The translations under genes and the position numbers were made by a program. The notes under the pieces were generated by a model, which saw only the letters and a list, made by a program, of their open reading frames with translations, ran no database searches and was not told where the DNA came from. A stretch of DNA of 64,000 nucleotides from Rhodocyclaceae bacterium (lineage in GTDB: Bacteria; Pseudomonadota; Gammaproteobacteria; Burkholderiales; Ga0077523): positions 78,643 to 142,642 of the forward strand of contig JADCHQ010000015.1 of the NCBI GenBank assembly GCA_020248405.1, in the 5' to 3' direction. Of this stretch, positions 20,282 through 29,415 are shown one piece after another (position 1 is the first letter of the stretch; every line of letters starts with the position of its first letter).

Positions 20282-21475
20282 TCACCCGTACCCGGCCGGC
20301 GGCCGGCTCCGCAGCGCCATCAGCCGCGCGCTAAACCACCATGCCAGCGCCGCCAGCCCTGCCCCTGCCGCCACGAAGGGCCACCTGTAGCCAAACCGCT
20401 CCACCATGAGCCCGAAGGTGCTCACCCCGGCCGCCTGCCCCAGGAACAGGCACAGCGCGAAGAACGACACGCCTGCTCCCCTCGCATCGGGCGCCATCTC
20501 CGTGGCGCGCGTCTGTAGCGTGTTGTGGAGCATGTAGAAACCCAGTCCCATCACGCCGACGGCGGTGGCCGCCACTGCCAGCAGGGGCATGCAAGCGAGT
20601 GCCAGGAAGCACCCCAGCAGCGTGACGCCACCTGCCACCACCAGCCCGGCCTCGCCAAGGCGCCCCACCAGCTGGCGCACCAGCAGGCTGTAGGCGACAC
20701 CGCCCACGCCGAAGCCGGCCACGAGCACCCCCGTCGCCGTGTCGCTCAGCCCAAAGCGCTGATGCGCGTACGCACCGACGAAGCCAAGCGCACCGAAGAA
20801 CAGGAAACCCTCCACGCCCACGGTGAACAGCACGGGGCGCGCCCTCGGCGATCGCAGGATGGCCAGGTACTGGCGCCACGCCGCCACGGGCGCGCCGGAG
20901 GTTTTACCGCGATCGTGGCGCGCATCGGCCGCGAGCGCGAACCCCACCAGCAGGAAAGCCGCGCCCAGCGCCACGAAGGTGGCGTGCCATCCCGCCAGGT
21001 CGCTCAGCGTGCCGCCCAACAGCGGCCCGAAACTCTGGCCCAGCAGCGTGCCGGCTACGAAGCGCCCCAGCACCGCCTGACGGTGGGCGTAGTCCACGTG
21101 ATCACCGATCCACGCCAGCGACAGCGGAATGATGGCGCCGGAGAACATGCCGGTGGCGAAGCGCAGGGCGGAAAGCGCCTCGATGGAAGACGCCGCCGCG
21201 CAGGCCATGGCGGCCACCGCCGCCAGCAGCATGGCCGCAGTGGCCAGGCGCAACTTACCCACACGATCGCCCAGCGGGCCATGCACGATCTGGAAGCTGC
21301 CGTAGGCAACGCTGAAGGCCGCCAGCACCACAGAGGCCTCGCGCACCCCCGCGCCGAACTCCCGCGCCAGGGTGGGCAGGAGCGGCTCGGCCACCCGCAT
21401 GGACGCGCCGGAAACAAACCCAGCGCAGGCAAGCAGCAGCAGCGCGCGGCGCGGCGCCGTGCCGTCGTGGCTCAC
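20282..21475 (-). CDS. MFS transporter
   Basis: A 397-residue protein with about 12 hydrophobic helices. An MFS loop signature between helices 2 and 3 reads GPLGDRVGKLRL, and a related GRLGEAG loop occurs in the second half. The architecture resembles drug:H+ antiporter-type members such as the YnfM/NepI group. Substrate unknown. The GTG start opens MSHDGTAPRRALLLL. Same strand as the flanking genes but about 80-100 bases from each. Confidence 0.85.
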   Translation of the reverse strand: MSHDGTAPRRALLLLACAGFVSGASMRVAEPLLPTLAREFGAGVREASVVLAAFSVAYGSFQIVHGPLGDRVGKLRLATAAMLLAAVAAMACAAASSIEALSALRFATGMFSGAIIPLSLAWIGDHVDYAHRQAVLGRFVAGTLLGQSFGPLLGGTLSDLAGWHATFVALGAAFLLVGFALAADARHDRGKTSGAPVAAWRQYLAILRSPRARPVLFTVGVEGFLFFGALGFVGAYAHQRFGLSDTATGVLVAGFGVGGVAYSLLVRQLVGRLGEAGLVVAGGVTLLGCFLALACMPLLAVAATAVGVMGLGFYMLHNTLQTRATEMAPDARGAGVSFFALCLFLGQAAGVSTFGLMVERFGYRWPFVAAGAGLAALAWWFSARLMALRSRPPAGYG

Positions 21476-21559
21476 GGGATCGACGGGATGGCTGGCACAG
21501 CGCGGCGGAAATAGGACGCACTCATCACAGGCGAGTGTACCGGCGGGCCGGCGCCGGCC

Positions 21560-22387
21560 TCACCCCTGATCCGCTCCGCGGACCCGCCGTCCAGGCCGGA
21601 ACACCGCCGGGTCGTCGTAGAAGGCAGGGTCTTCGTTACCGGGCCACCACCCGGGCAGGCCCAGAACCGGCAGCGGTGCGAGCGCCTGCGGAGAAATCAG
21701 CCCCGCCACCTGCGGCGCGGCGATCCGGTCCGCGAGCGCCCGCTGCTCGGACGGCGGCAAGCGCCCGAATCCCGGTGGCACGGCCACGAACAGTGCCTTG
21801 CCCGTGATGCCCTTGAAGGGCGCCAGCAGTTTCTCGCACAGCGCGTGGCCGAAAACGAGGGCGTGCAGCCGCGCGCAGGCCGCATCCCGGTGGTCCACGA
21901 ACAGCTCGCGCCAGCGGAAATCGCGCACCAGGGCTTCGAGATCGTCATCTTCGCAGGCAACCACCAGACCGTCCTCGTCGAAGGCCGCCAGCGCGTCGCG
22001 CCGCGGGCCTCGGCGCCCCTCGGCTTCGTGCACCAGCGCCTCCAGATGGGCACCGTTGACGGCCGCCTTGGTGCGGGGAAAAGCCCGCCAGGCGAGCAGG
22101 TTGAACAGATCGTGCCAGCTCCCCTGCCGCACTGGGATCTCGCCCGTGGTTGCCAGCCGCCGCTCCCAGTCGCCCCCCCCGAGGGCAATGCCGGGCACAG
22201 CACGCACCGGCACACCCCCCGCGGTCACCGCCGTACCGCCGCCGCGGGCCAGCAGAGCGTTCAGCGCCCGCGGGTCGGGCCAGGCGCGGGGCAATGGCTC
22301 CAGGTCGCCGAACAGCGCTGCGAGGGCGCGGTGGCGCCCCGGAAAGCGCGCATCCCAGGGCAGCGGGCCACGAGTGGCACCGGGCAT
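21560..22387 (-). CDS. DUF3025 family protein
   Basis: A 275-residue soluble protein. The motif GSWHDLFNLLAWRAFPRTKAA and the later RWRELFVDHRD and FGHALCEKLLAPFKGITGKA segments are characteristic of DUF3025, a proteobacterial family of unknown function. The ATG opening MPGATRGPLPWDARF was chosen; the frame extends 33 codons further but that part is low-complexity and unlike the family. No signal peptide or membrane helix. Confidence 0.8.
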   Translation of the reverse strand: MPGATRGPLPWDARFPGRHRALAALFGDLEPLPRAWPDPRALNALLARGGGTAVTAGGVPVRAVPGIALGGGDWERRLATTGEIPVRQGSWHDLFNLLAWRAFPRTKAAVNGAHLEALVHEAEGRRGPRRDALAAFDEDGLVVACEDDDLEALVRDFRWRELFVDHRDAACARLHALVFGHALCEKLLAPFKGITGKALFVAVPPGFGRLPPSEQRALADRIAAPQVAGLISPQALAPLPVLGLPGWWPGNEDPAFYDDPAVFRPGRRVRGADQG

Positions 22388-22552
22388 GACCGGTGGCCGT
22401 GCCGCCGTACTGCACGGCGATGGTCGGCGACCCGACTGGGATTCACCGGGAGATTCGGGCGTGCCAGACCGAGAACTCAAGGCCACCTCGCCGCAACTGG
22501 GGTCAGCCGAGCATCCGTGCCGCCGCCCGGCGTGGCGCCCCGCCAGCCGCGC

Positions 22553-23368
22553 TCACGAGGACGCTCCGGGGCGGTCCCCATCGGCCAACCAGCGCCTGAA
22601 GCGGCGATTCTCCAGGCCCTGGACGAGCCACTTGAGGGGCGGTGCGAAGCGGCTGGCCACCGCCACCGTGCGGAACACCGCCGAAGGATGGATGACCGCC
22701 GCGTCCTTGCGCACGCCCGAGAGGATGGCGCGCGCCACGCACTCGGGGCTCTGGGTGGGCCAGGGTCGGGGGGCGGCACGGACTGCGGCGGTGTGGAAAA
22801 AGTTGGTGCGGGTGCCGATGGGGTACACCAGCGTCAGGCTGGCAGGGTCGCCCGTCTCGAAGCGGTAGGCCTCGGCGAAGTGGTGCAAGGCGGCCTTGGT
22901 GGACCCGTACACGGCATACCCCGGCAGCGCCATCATGGCCATGGCAGAGGCGGTGAACACCACCCGGTGGCGGCGCCCGGCATTGAGCACCGCCATCTTG
23001 CGGGCACTGTAAAGGGGAGACAGCACGTTGACCCGGTAAATGCGCTCCAACCGTTCCCAGTCGGGCTCGCCCATGCGCTCGTAGTAGGCGAAGCCGGCGT
23101 TGGCGAAGAACAGGTCCACACCGCCCAAGGACCGCACCGCGTGGTCGAACAGACGGTCTACCTGGAGCGGATCGGCTACGTTGCAGGCAAAGGGCTCGAT
23201 GCGGGCAGCACCGCCGGCAGGGAGTTGCCGTGCAGTTTCCTGCAGGCGCGAGAGGTCCATGTCGGTGGCGAGCACGTGCGCCTCGATGCGGCTCAAGTCG
23301 TGCAGCAAAGCACGGCCGATGCCCGAGGCGGCTCCCGTGAGGATGATGCGGCAGCCCTCGAGCTTCAT
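22553..23368 (-). CDS. SDR-family NAD(P)-dependent oxidoreductase
   Basis: A 271-residue classical short-chain dehydrogenase. The cofactor-binding loop is LTGAASGIGR, the structural motif is FANAG, and the catalytic residues are Ser in FTASAMAM and Y-x-x-x-K in YGSTK. An Asp after the second strand (ATDMDLSR) favours NAD over NADP. It begins four bases after the acetoacetate-decarboxylase-like gene, so the two are co-transcribed and may act on the same keto or hydroxy metabolite. Confidence 0.9.
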   Translation of the reverse strand: MKLEGCRIILTGAASGIGRALLHDLSRIEAHVLATDMDLSRLQETARQLPAGGAARIEPFACNVADPLQVDRLFDHAVRSLGGVDLFFANAGFAYYERMGEPDWERLERIYRVNVLSPLYSARKMAVLNAGRRHRVVFTASAMAMMALPGYAVYGSTKAALHHFAEAYRFETGDPASLTLVYPIGTRTNFFHTAAVRAAPRPWPTQSPECVARAILSGVRKDAAVIHPSAVFRTVAVASRFAPPLKWLVQGLENRRFRRWLADGDRPGASS

Positions 23369-23372
23369 GGCG

Positions 23373-24038
23373 TCAGACCGCAGCGGGGAAGGCTTGCGCG
23401 GCGGGAAACCGAACCCGGAAATGGCGCGCGTGGAATGCGGCCAGCAGCGGCAGGCGGGTGAAGTCGGGGAACAGGCTTCCGTTCACCCTAGCCTCGTACA
23501 CGCCCGACAGGCCCACCCAGCCCTGGCCGCCGGGCGCGGTGGCCAGCAGCCGGTCGCCGGCCGGTTGCACCAGCGTGCGCAGTGGGGCAGGCACGAGCGC
23601 CGTGGTGAAGGGCGCGCCCCAGCCGCTGGTGCGCAGGGTCACATCGGCGATGGCGTCCTCACCCCGGCGCACCACGAACCGGCAGGAGCGGTCCCCGGGC
23701 AAGCTGACGTGGAAGTCCGCCCGGTCTTTCGGAATGCCCCAGTTCTCCCGCCCGTTGAAGACGCTTTCTTGGGTGGACACGTAGATGCGCGTGATGGCGA
23801 AACGTGCTTGCCCCCTGAACCGGAACCGCCCGGGCACCACCAGCAGTTCCCGGTAAGGCCCCACGTCCGAGCTACGGTAGTCCACCAGCATGACCGCACC
23901 CAAACCACCGAGGTAGCAACCACGCCATGGCTCGGGAACCAGGCCCTCGACGGCTGCGGGATCCCTGGGGAACCGGTAGCAAAGAATGAAACCCTCGCCA
24001 TCCAGGCTCCAGGGGGCGGGTACGCGGGTCATGGACAT
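23373..24038 (-). CDS. Acetoacetate decarboxylase-like protein
   Basis: About 221 residues of the acetoacetate decarboxylase fold: GCYLGGLGAVMLVDY, YVSTQESVFNGRENWGIPK and the C-terminal beta-rich part. The NWGIPK lysine is in family context, but the classic catalytic Lys pair cannot be confirmed by eye. Many family members are not decarboxylases. The ATG at 24038 is used. A TTG at 24062 would overlap the stop of a small upstream frame as TTGA, a style common in this genome, and remains possible. The SDR follows after four bases. Confidence 0.75.
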   Translation of the reverse strand: MSMTRVPAPWSLDGEGFILCYRFPRDPAAVEGLVPEPWRGCYLGGLGAVMLVDYRSSDVGPYRELLVVPGRFRFRGQARFAITRIYVSTQESVFNGRENWGIPKDRADFHVSLPGDRSCRFVVRRGEDAIADVTLRTSGWGAPFTTALVPAPLRTLVQPAGDRLLATAPGGQGWVGLSGVYEARVNGSLFPDFTRLPLLAAFHARHFRVRFPAAQAFPAAV

Positions 24039-24058
24039 GGCGGCAGCGTCGCTGCTTC

Positions 24059-24205
24059 TCAAACAGGCAGTGCAGGCGCAATGGCCACGATGCGCGGGCC
24101 CGAGTGCTCAGGACCGGAATCGACCCGCAAGGAGCTGTGGCCGCATTCGCACTCGCAGATGATGGGCGCGGTTGCGTCCTTGCGCAAGTCCGACTGTCCA
24201 GCCAT
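24059..24205 (-). CDS. Possible 48-residue CxCxC protein
   Basis: A short open frame opening MAGQSDLRKDA contains ICECECGHSS, a tight CxCxC-x-H cluster that could bind a metal. It ends on a TGA overlapping a possible TTG start of the next gene. No good ribosome binding site is seen and no family is recognised, so it may be chance. Confidence 0.25.
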   Translation of the reverse strand: MAGQSDLRKDATAPIICECECGHSSLRVDSGPEHSGPRIVAIAPALPV

Positions 24206-24303
24206 CGCCCAACCGGGCGCGGCGGCGGCCCGTCGGGCAGGCATGGGTGGAGGAGCGCGCGCCTCCCGCGGGGCCTTGCCGGGCGCCCGGCACTTGTTTC
24301 ATT

Positions 24304-24320
24304 ATGCAACTCTATTGCAT
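24304..24320 (+). promoter_or_regulatory. Palindrome before the TonB receptor, possible Fur-type site
   Basis: ATGCAA-CTCTA-TTGCAT is a perfect 6-bp inverted repeat with a 5-base centre, 24 bases upstream of the receptor ATG. It lies in an AT-rich patch just before a possible -10 (TACAAT, 24322-24327). Its position suits an iron-responsive repressor site, but the match to the Fur consensus is only partial. Confidence 0.45.
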
Positions 24321-24344
24321 TTACAATCCCAGAGGCATGTCACC

Positions 24345-26636
24345 ATGACCGCACTTCTCTCCGGTACGCGCGCTCATCACCACCCCGGGCAGTCAATGCT
24401 CGGGGAAACCTGCAGCACGCGGGCAGCACCGCCTGTACCGCAGCCCCGTCGCGAACGCTGGCGCTTCGCCTGGATCACCGTTTCGGGACTGGCGCTGGCC
24501 TGCCCGGCCCTGGCCCAGACGCCGCCCATTTCCGCTCCGGAAGTTCGTGTTTCCGCCAGCGGCAGCACGCCCTTGAAGGGCAAGACGCAGGTGGACAGCG
24601 GCAGCCTGCTCCGCCTGACCCCTCGCGAGACGCCCGCTTCCATCGACGTGGTGGACCAGGAAACCATTCGCGCCCGCGGCATACGCACAGTGACGGAGGC
24701 GGCCGAGGCCGCCACCGGTGTCACCGCCGCAGATTTCCCCGCCGAACCGGCCGCGTTTTCCATGCGCGGCTTCACCAACAGCCAGATCAACGTTCTCTAC
24801 AACGGCATCCGCATCGGCCCCCAGAACATGACCTCGCGGGTCATGAATGCCTTCAACCTGGAGCGCATCGAGATCCTCAAGGGGCCTGCGTCGCTCATGT
24901 CGGGAGAGGGCGCCGCCGGCGGCGCGATCAACTACGTGACGCGGGGGCCCCAGAGCGGGCCGGTGCAGATCAACGGCGAGGCGGCCTACGGATCGTTCGG
25001 AACACGCCGCTTCGGCCTCGGCGTGGGCGGCAGCACGAGCATCCCCGGGCTCGACTTCCGCGCCGATTTCTCCGATGTGCGCTCCGACGGATTCATCAAC
25101 GACACGGGCAGCCGCTCCTCGCACTTCTCCGGCGGCCTTGATTACCGCCTAAGCGACACGGTCAAGCTCTGGATGGCCACCGAAATGAAGTCCGACGAGG
25201 CAAGCCCCTACTGGGGCACGCCACTGGTGCCGCTCTCCGTGGCGGGCGCCGACGCCACCAACGGCATTGTCTCCGGCACTCACGTATCGAACTTCAACGG
25301 CACCGACCTTGGGGCAATCACCATCGATCGCCGCACCTTGCGGACCAACTACAACGTGCTGGACAACCGCAACCGGGCGGATGAGTACTTCGTGCGCGGC
25401 GGGTTCGACGTGCAGGTGCTTCCCGGGGTCACAGTGCGCAACCAGACCTATTTCTATACGGCCGACCGGGAGTGGCGCAACAACGAGGTCATCGCTTTCA
25501 ACGCAGCCACGGGCCTGGTGGACCGGGAGCGCTTTTTCGTCGCCCACAACCAGTCCCTGGTGGGCAACAGGACGCAGGTTCTCTGGGATCACAAGATTGG
25601 CGCCATGGACAACCGCCTCACGGCCGTGGTGGACGCGAGCCAGTTGGACTTCGACCGGCCTGGCGCGGGCAATTTCCCCGGCGACAGCGTGCCGCTGGTG
25701 GACCCTCCGCGCGGAACCTACGGCCCGCTCACCCAGCGCAAGCAGAGCACCGATATCCGCAATGTGGCGCTTTCCGTGGAAGACCGGCTGCGCCTCACGC
25801 CGGAACTTGCGGTGATGGCCGGGCTGCGGCATGAGGTGATCGATCTCGACCGGGGCCACGTGAATGCCGATGGCAGCAACCGGCCGGGCTTTCCGTACTC
25901 CAAGTCGTTCAACCCCACCACCGGGCGCGTGGGCGCCACCTACGACATCACGCCCGGCACCATGCTGTATACGCAATTCGCCACCGGGGCCGACGTGGCG
26001 GCCAACAACCTGTTCCTCCTGGGGCCCACGCAACCTCTCGAACTGACGCGCTCGCGCAGCGTCGAGGCAGGGATCAAGTCGCTGTTCTGGGACTCGCGGG
26101 GCGAATGGAATTTCGCCGTATTCGACATCCAGCGAAACAACGTATACGCGGCGGCCGGCGGCCAGGCGCTCAACGTGGCCGGGCAGCAGAAGTCCCGCGG
26201 TGCCGAACTGGCCCTAGGGGTGCGCCCTTCGCCAGTGTGGAATCTGTGGGCCAACCTGGCTTACACCGACGCTGAGTATCAAAATTATAGTTTCACCGGG
26301 GGCAGCTTTTCCGGCAACGCACCGCCCAACGTGCCCCGCGTGGTGGCCAATGCCGGGGCGGCCTACCGATTGCCCGTCGCCCTGCCCACCGACATCGGCA
26401 CCTCAGTCCGACACGTTGGCGACCGCTTCCACAGCGACGCCAACACTGTGAAGCTGCTCGCGTACACGGTGGTGGACGCCTTCGCGGCGGTGGAGGTGGC
26501 CAAGACGCGCTTCACCTTCCGGGTCCGCAACCTCACCAACCAGGAGTATGCGGTGTGGAGCGACGCGTTCTACCCGGATCAGATCCTGCTCGGCGTACCG
26601 CGCACGTACGAGGTACAGGCCCAGTTCCGGTTCTGA
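24345..26636 (+). CDS. TonB-dependent siderophore receptor
   Basis: A 763-residue outer-membrane receptor. A signal peptide (ITVSGLALACPALAQ) follows a long basic leader. The plug domain includes TPRETPASIDVVD, MRGF, NVLYNGIRIGPQNM and ERIEILKGPASLMSGEGAAGG. A 22-strand barrel ends in the aromatic QAQFRF terminus. The FhuA/FoxA-like pattern suggests a ferric hydroxamate-type siderophore, but the ligand cannot be fixed. The ATG opening MTALLSG has AGAGG nine bases upstream. It is followed after 10 bases by a PepSY membrane protein, a typical ferrisiderophore reductase pairing. Confidence 0.92.
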   Translation: MTALLSGTRAHHHPGQSMLGETCSTRAAPPVPQPRRERWRFAWITVSGLALACPALAQTPPISAPEVRVSASGSTPLKGKTQVDSGSLLRLTPRETPASIDVVDQETIRARGIRTVTEAAEAATGVTAADFPAEPAAFSMRGFTNSQINVLYNGIRIGPQNMTSRVMNAFNLERIEILKGPASLMSGEGAAGGAINYVTRGPQSGPVQINGEAAYGSFGTRRFGLGVGGSTSIPGLDFRADFSDVRSDGFINDTGSRSSHFSGGLDYRLSDTVKLWMATEMKSDEASPYWGTPLVPLSVAGADATNGIVSGTHVSNFNGTDLGAITIDRRTLRTNYNVLDNRNRADEYFVRGGFDVQVLPGVTVRNQTYFYTADREWRNNEVIAFNAATGLVDRERFFVAHNQSLVGNRTQVLWDHKIGAMDNRLTAVVDASQLDFDRPGAGNFPGDSVPLVDPPRGTYGPLTQRKQSTDIRNVALSVEDRLRLTPELAVMAGLRHEVIDLDRGHVNADGSNRPGFPYSKSFNPTTGRVGATYDITPGTMLYTQFATGADVAANNLFLLGPTQPLELTRSRSVEAGIKSLFWDSRGEWNFAVFDIQRNNVYAAAGGQALNVAGQQKSRGAELALGVRPSPVWNLWANLAYTDAEYQNYSFTGGSFSGNAPPNVPRVVANAGAAYRLPVALPTDIGTSVRHVGDRFHSDANTVKLLAYTVVDAFAAVEVAKTRFTFRVRNLTNQEYAVWSDAFYPDQILLGVPRTYEVQAQFRF

Positions 26637-26646
26637 GGGCCCCTTC

Positions 26647-28044
26647 GTGCGGACCCTGGCGCTGCTGCACCGCTGGCTCGGGGTGGCCTGCTGCCTGCTG
26701 TTCTTCGCCTGGTTCACCACCGGTCTGGTCATGCACTTCGTTCCGTTTCCGCATCTCACGGAGATGGAGAGGCGGGCAGGCCTGGAGCCGCTGGGACAAC
26801 CTCCCCATTGGGCGCCCGCGGAAATCCTGGGCCGGACAGCCGTTCGAGACCCAATCCGGCTGAGGCTGTTCCGATCCGGCGGCGAACCCGTCTACCTGGT
26901 GGAGGGTCTGGGGGGGCAGCGCGAAGCGCTCGACGGATCCTCCGGCGAGCGGCTGTCCGTGACCGGCGACCGCGCCCTGGCGATCGCCCGCGCCCACGCC
27001 GCGAGGAGGTCCCTGGAAGCAGCGGCAGCAGCGGTTGCGGTACTTGAACCCTACGACCAGTGGAGCGTGCCGAACCGCTTCGACCCTCACCGGCCGTTGT
27101 TCCGGGTTTCCCTGAACGACCTCTACGATACGTCGTTGTACGTATCCTCCACCACCGGCGAAGTGGTCCTGGACACCACGGCCCGGGAGCGGCTGTGGAA
27201 CTGGGCGGGGAGCGTGATCCACTGGGTCTACCCCACCGTGCTGCGCAAGCACTGGCACACCTGGGACCGCACGGTCTGGTGGCTGTCGCTTGTGGCCGCC
27301 GTGGCGGCGATGAGCGGCACGGCGGTGGGCGTCATGAGACTGAAGCACCTCCAATCGCGGCGCGCCCTCCTGCAGCGCTACCACCACCTGCTGGGACTTG
27401 CGTGCATGACCTTCGTACTTTCTTGGATCGTGAGCGGCTGGCTTTCCATGGATCATGGACGGCTGTTTTCCACGGGACGGCCCACCGCCAGCGACCTCGC
27501 CCGGCTTTACGAAGGACCCCTTGTGCCATCACCGTTGGTCGTCACCGAACCCGTCGCGGAGGTGGAGTGGTTCGTTCTGGGCGGCAAAACGCATGTCCGC
27601 CTCGTGAGCGCCGCTGCCGGCTCGGGGGACGCCTCGGACCGCCCGCACTCGACTCACCTCAGCCTGCCGGCAATCGCCGCGGCTACAGCACCTTTACGCG
27701 AAAACTGCGACCACCCTTTCTGGGTGGAGCCTCATGATGCGTACCGCGGTAGAGTCGATGCCGACGACCAGCGCGTGGCGCGCGCAGTGTGCGGGTCGCT
27801 CTGGTTCCATGTGGACGCCGCCACTGGCCGAGTCGTCGAAGTGCTCGATCCTTCGAGAAGAACCTACCGGTGGCTGTTTGACGCGGCGCACACGTTCGAT
27901 ATCCCCGCGCTCCGGAACTCACGGTGGCGGACGGTGGCCATCGTCACACTCACTATCCTCGGCGCTCTTTTTTCGGCATCTGGCGTAGCGTTGGCGTGGA
28001 AGCGTCTGGGAGGGTCGTCCCGTCGTATCGCGAAGACCCTCTGA
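26647..28044 (+). CDS. PepSY-domain membrane protein, probable ferrisiderophore reductase
   Basis: A 465-residue inner-membrane protein. TM1 is in LLHRWLGVACCLLFFAWF, two or three helices lie mid-protein (WWLSLVAAVAAMSG; YHHLLGLACMTFVLSWIVSG), and the last is near the C-terminus. Conserved His residues (HRWLG, MHF, YHH) could ligate heme, as in FoxB/PiuB-type reductases. The GTG at 26647, with GAGG eight bases upstream, is 10 bases after the receptor stop, so the pair is an operon. It would reduce Fe(III)-siderophore in the periplasm (inference from family and context). Confidence 0.8.
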   Translation: MRTLALLHRWLGVACCLLFFAWFTTGLVMHFVPFPHLTEMERRAGLEPLGQPPHWAPAEILGRTAVRDPIRLRLFRSGGEPVYLVEGLGGQREALDGSSGERLSVTGDRALAIARAHAARRSLEAAAAAVAVLEPYDQWSVPNRFDPHRPLFRVSLNDLYDTSLYVSSTTGEVVLDTTARERLWNWAGSVIHWVYPTVLRKHWHTWDRTVWWLSLVAAVAAMSGTAVGVMRLKHLQSRRALLQRYHHLLGLACMTFVLSWIVSGWLSMDHGRLFSTGRPTASDLARLYEGPLVPSPLVVTEPVAEVEWFVLGGKTHVRLVSAAAGSGDASDRPHSTHLSLPAIAAATAPLRENCDHPFWVEPHDAYRGRVDADDQRVARAVCGSLWFHVDAATGRVVEVLDPSRRTYRWLFDAAHTFDIPALRNSRWRTVAIVTLTILGALFSASGVALAWKRLGGSSRRIAKTL

Positions 28045-28632
28045 AAGTGGACGCCTGTTCCCGGATACCGCGTTATTCGCTGTATCCCGAACCAATCCGC
28101 CCGGGCGGATGCAGACCTCCAATGCAATTCGTCAGAGGCTGCCGAGTTGCCACTGCCTCGCCTTTCAGCCCTGGCCATACCGGTAGGGCTACACGCCTTA
28201 CCGGTGAACTTCACGTCCACCGCACTTACGATGTCCGGAAACATACACCCGGTCGAAGTTCCTCAGAAGCCGGCCTCTGCGCTGTCCAACTCAGCACTGC
28301 ACACCTTGAAAGTGGCTAAAACCATCCGCGCCGCTCCACATTCGCAGTGGTACGCATTGAGCCGGGAACTATGGACATATCAGTCCTGACCGAGCGCGCG
28401 GATCGGGGCATGGGAGCGAAAGCCCTGCGCTTCCACGAAACCATCGACCATCGACAACCCTTCCATGCCCAGGTAGACCGACTCTTCCCCATCTCGCACC
28501 ACCGTTTCCCGCTGCACACCGAGAGCAGCATTCGTCGAAAGCAGCGTCCACGGGACACCAAAAGCGCTTGGGAAAGCGCTCTCCAGTTTTACGTGTGGCA
28601 CTCGGATGGGGTCGTGTGCATAGCCAATGGGC
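28045..28632. other. Long gene-poor stretch
   Basis: About 590 bases between the PepSY gene and the convergent adhesin-like gene, slightly less GC-rich than its surroundings. Several short open frames exist on both strands, but none has a good ribosome binding site or a recognisable family. A minus-strand frame ending at 28380 looks plausible in composition but matches nothing I know. A hairpin lies at 28179-28205. Confidence 0.5.
28179..28205 (+). other. Stem-loop downstream of the PepSY gene
   Basis: ACCGGTAGGGC/GCCTTACCGGT forms an 11-bp stem with a TACAC loop. The single non-Watson-Crick pair is G-U on the plus-strand RNA but would be A-C on the minus strand. This favours plus-strand function, perhaps as an mRNA 3' end. 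No T-run follows. Confidence 0.4.
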
Positions 28633-29058
28633 CTAGCGGCGGGCGAGGAAGGGCGTGCAGACCCGCTGCACAAGACGTTCGACCGCGGGCTCTGAGGAAG
28701 CGCGAAACATGGCCACTGCTTCCGCTTTGTCCGACCACACCACCTCGCCCTGGCCGAAGTTGGCGCTGTACAGCGTCCAGACTGTCAGTCCCGCCTGAGC
28801 CGTGTCGCAGTCCACCCTGTAGGTGCTCATGCGCGACTTGTGCGGAAAGACCGGCGCACCCAGGAATTCGGTGTCGCGAAAGTCCTCCAGCATGGAGACT
28901 TCGAGGCCCTCGTCGGTCAAATTCACCGACTTGGGTTGAAAGAAAACCGCCTGGCCTCCCTGGGCAGCAACGAGTTGCCATCCGGACCGCGCCGCCAGGG
29001 CGGAGTTGGCAACCAGCAGGGAAGCGGAGGAAATCAAGGCAGCAAGAGCGCTTTTCAT
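28633..29058 (-). CDS. Surface-adhesin E-like secreted protein
   Basis: A 141-residue protein with a signal peptide (MKSALAALISSASLLVANSALAA). The mature domain contains WQLVAAQGGQAVFFQPKSV, STYRVDCD and a C-terminal VQRVCTPF. The paired cysteines and spacing fit the surface-adhesin protein E family, small secreted beta-rich domains found widely in betaproteobacteria; adhesion is proven only for the Haemophilus member. The upstream open frame adds 34 codons, but the signal peptide marks the ATG at 29058. Confidence 0.75.
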   Translation of the reverse strand: MKSALAALISSASLLVANSALAARSGWQLVAAQGGQAVFFQPKSVNLTDEGLEVSMLEDFRDTEFLGAPVFPHKSRMSTYRVDCDTAQAGLTVWTLYSANFGQGEVVWSDKAEAVAMFRASSEPAVERLVQRVCTPFLARR

Positions 29059-29415
29059 GGACTGGTTCCCTAAATGGATGTGAGATATCGGAGGGAGAGT
29101 TATTGAACCTTTGTCCAGAAGATGTCGACTTGTTGACCAGTACAATGCCTTAGCTGACACGCTCCATTAGGCCTATCACACTTAATGCATTATTTCCGCT
29201 TGAGCATGAGAATAATTCCTGAAGGAAAATGATGTTTCCGGACAAGATCTGGACAAACCAGCGAGACGAGCTCAGGGGGCATGCTGTCCAGCACAACGAC
29301 GGCCCTGACGATCACCACCCGATACGCCGCAACACCCTTACCGGGGACAGGTAACTCTTCGCAACGATCCCCTGGCCGTGCGCACCATGTCCCTGCGCCA
29401 GGAGGGGCCCCTTCC
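29059..29415. other. AT-richer leader of the adhesin-like gene
   Basis: A 357-base stretch that is noticeably less GC-rich. It should hold the minus-strand promoter of the adhesin-like gene. Two symmetrical elements are seen: GGAAA-N6-TTTCC at 29224-29239, and ATGAGAATAATTCC at 29206-29219, whose left half matches Fur half-sites of the ATGAGAAT type. No gene is recognised. Confidence 0.45.

Noticed and set aside
23100-24344. A 415-codon upstream extension of the TonB receptor frame
   Set aside because: The extension lies antisense to the SDR and decarboxylase-like genes; the signal peptide and the ribosome binding site place the start at 24345.
28380-28673. A 97-codon minus-strand frame in the gap after the PepSY gene
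   Set aside because: Overlaps the end of the adhesin-like gene, has no ribosome binding site and no recognisable domain.
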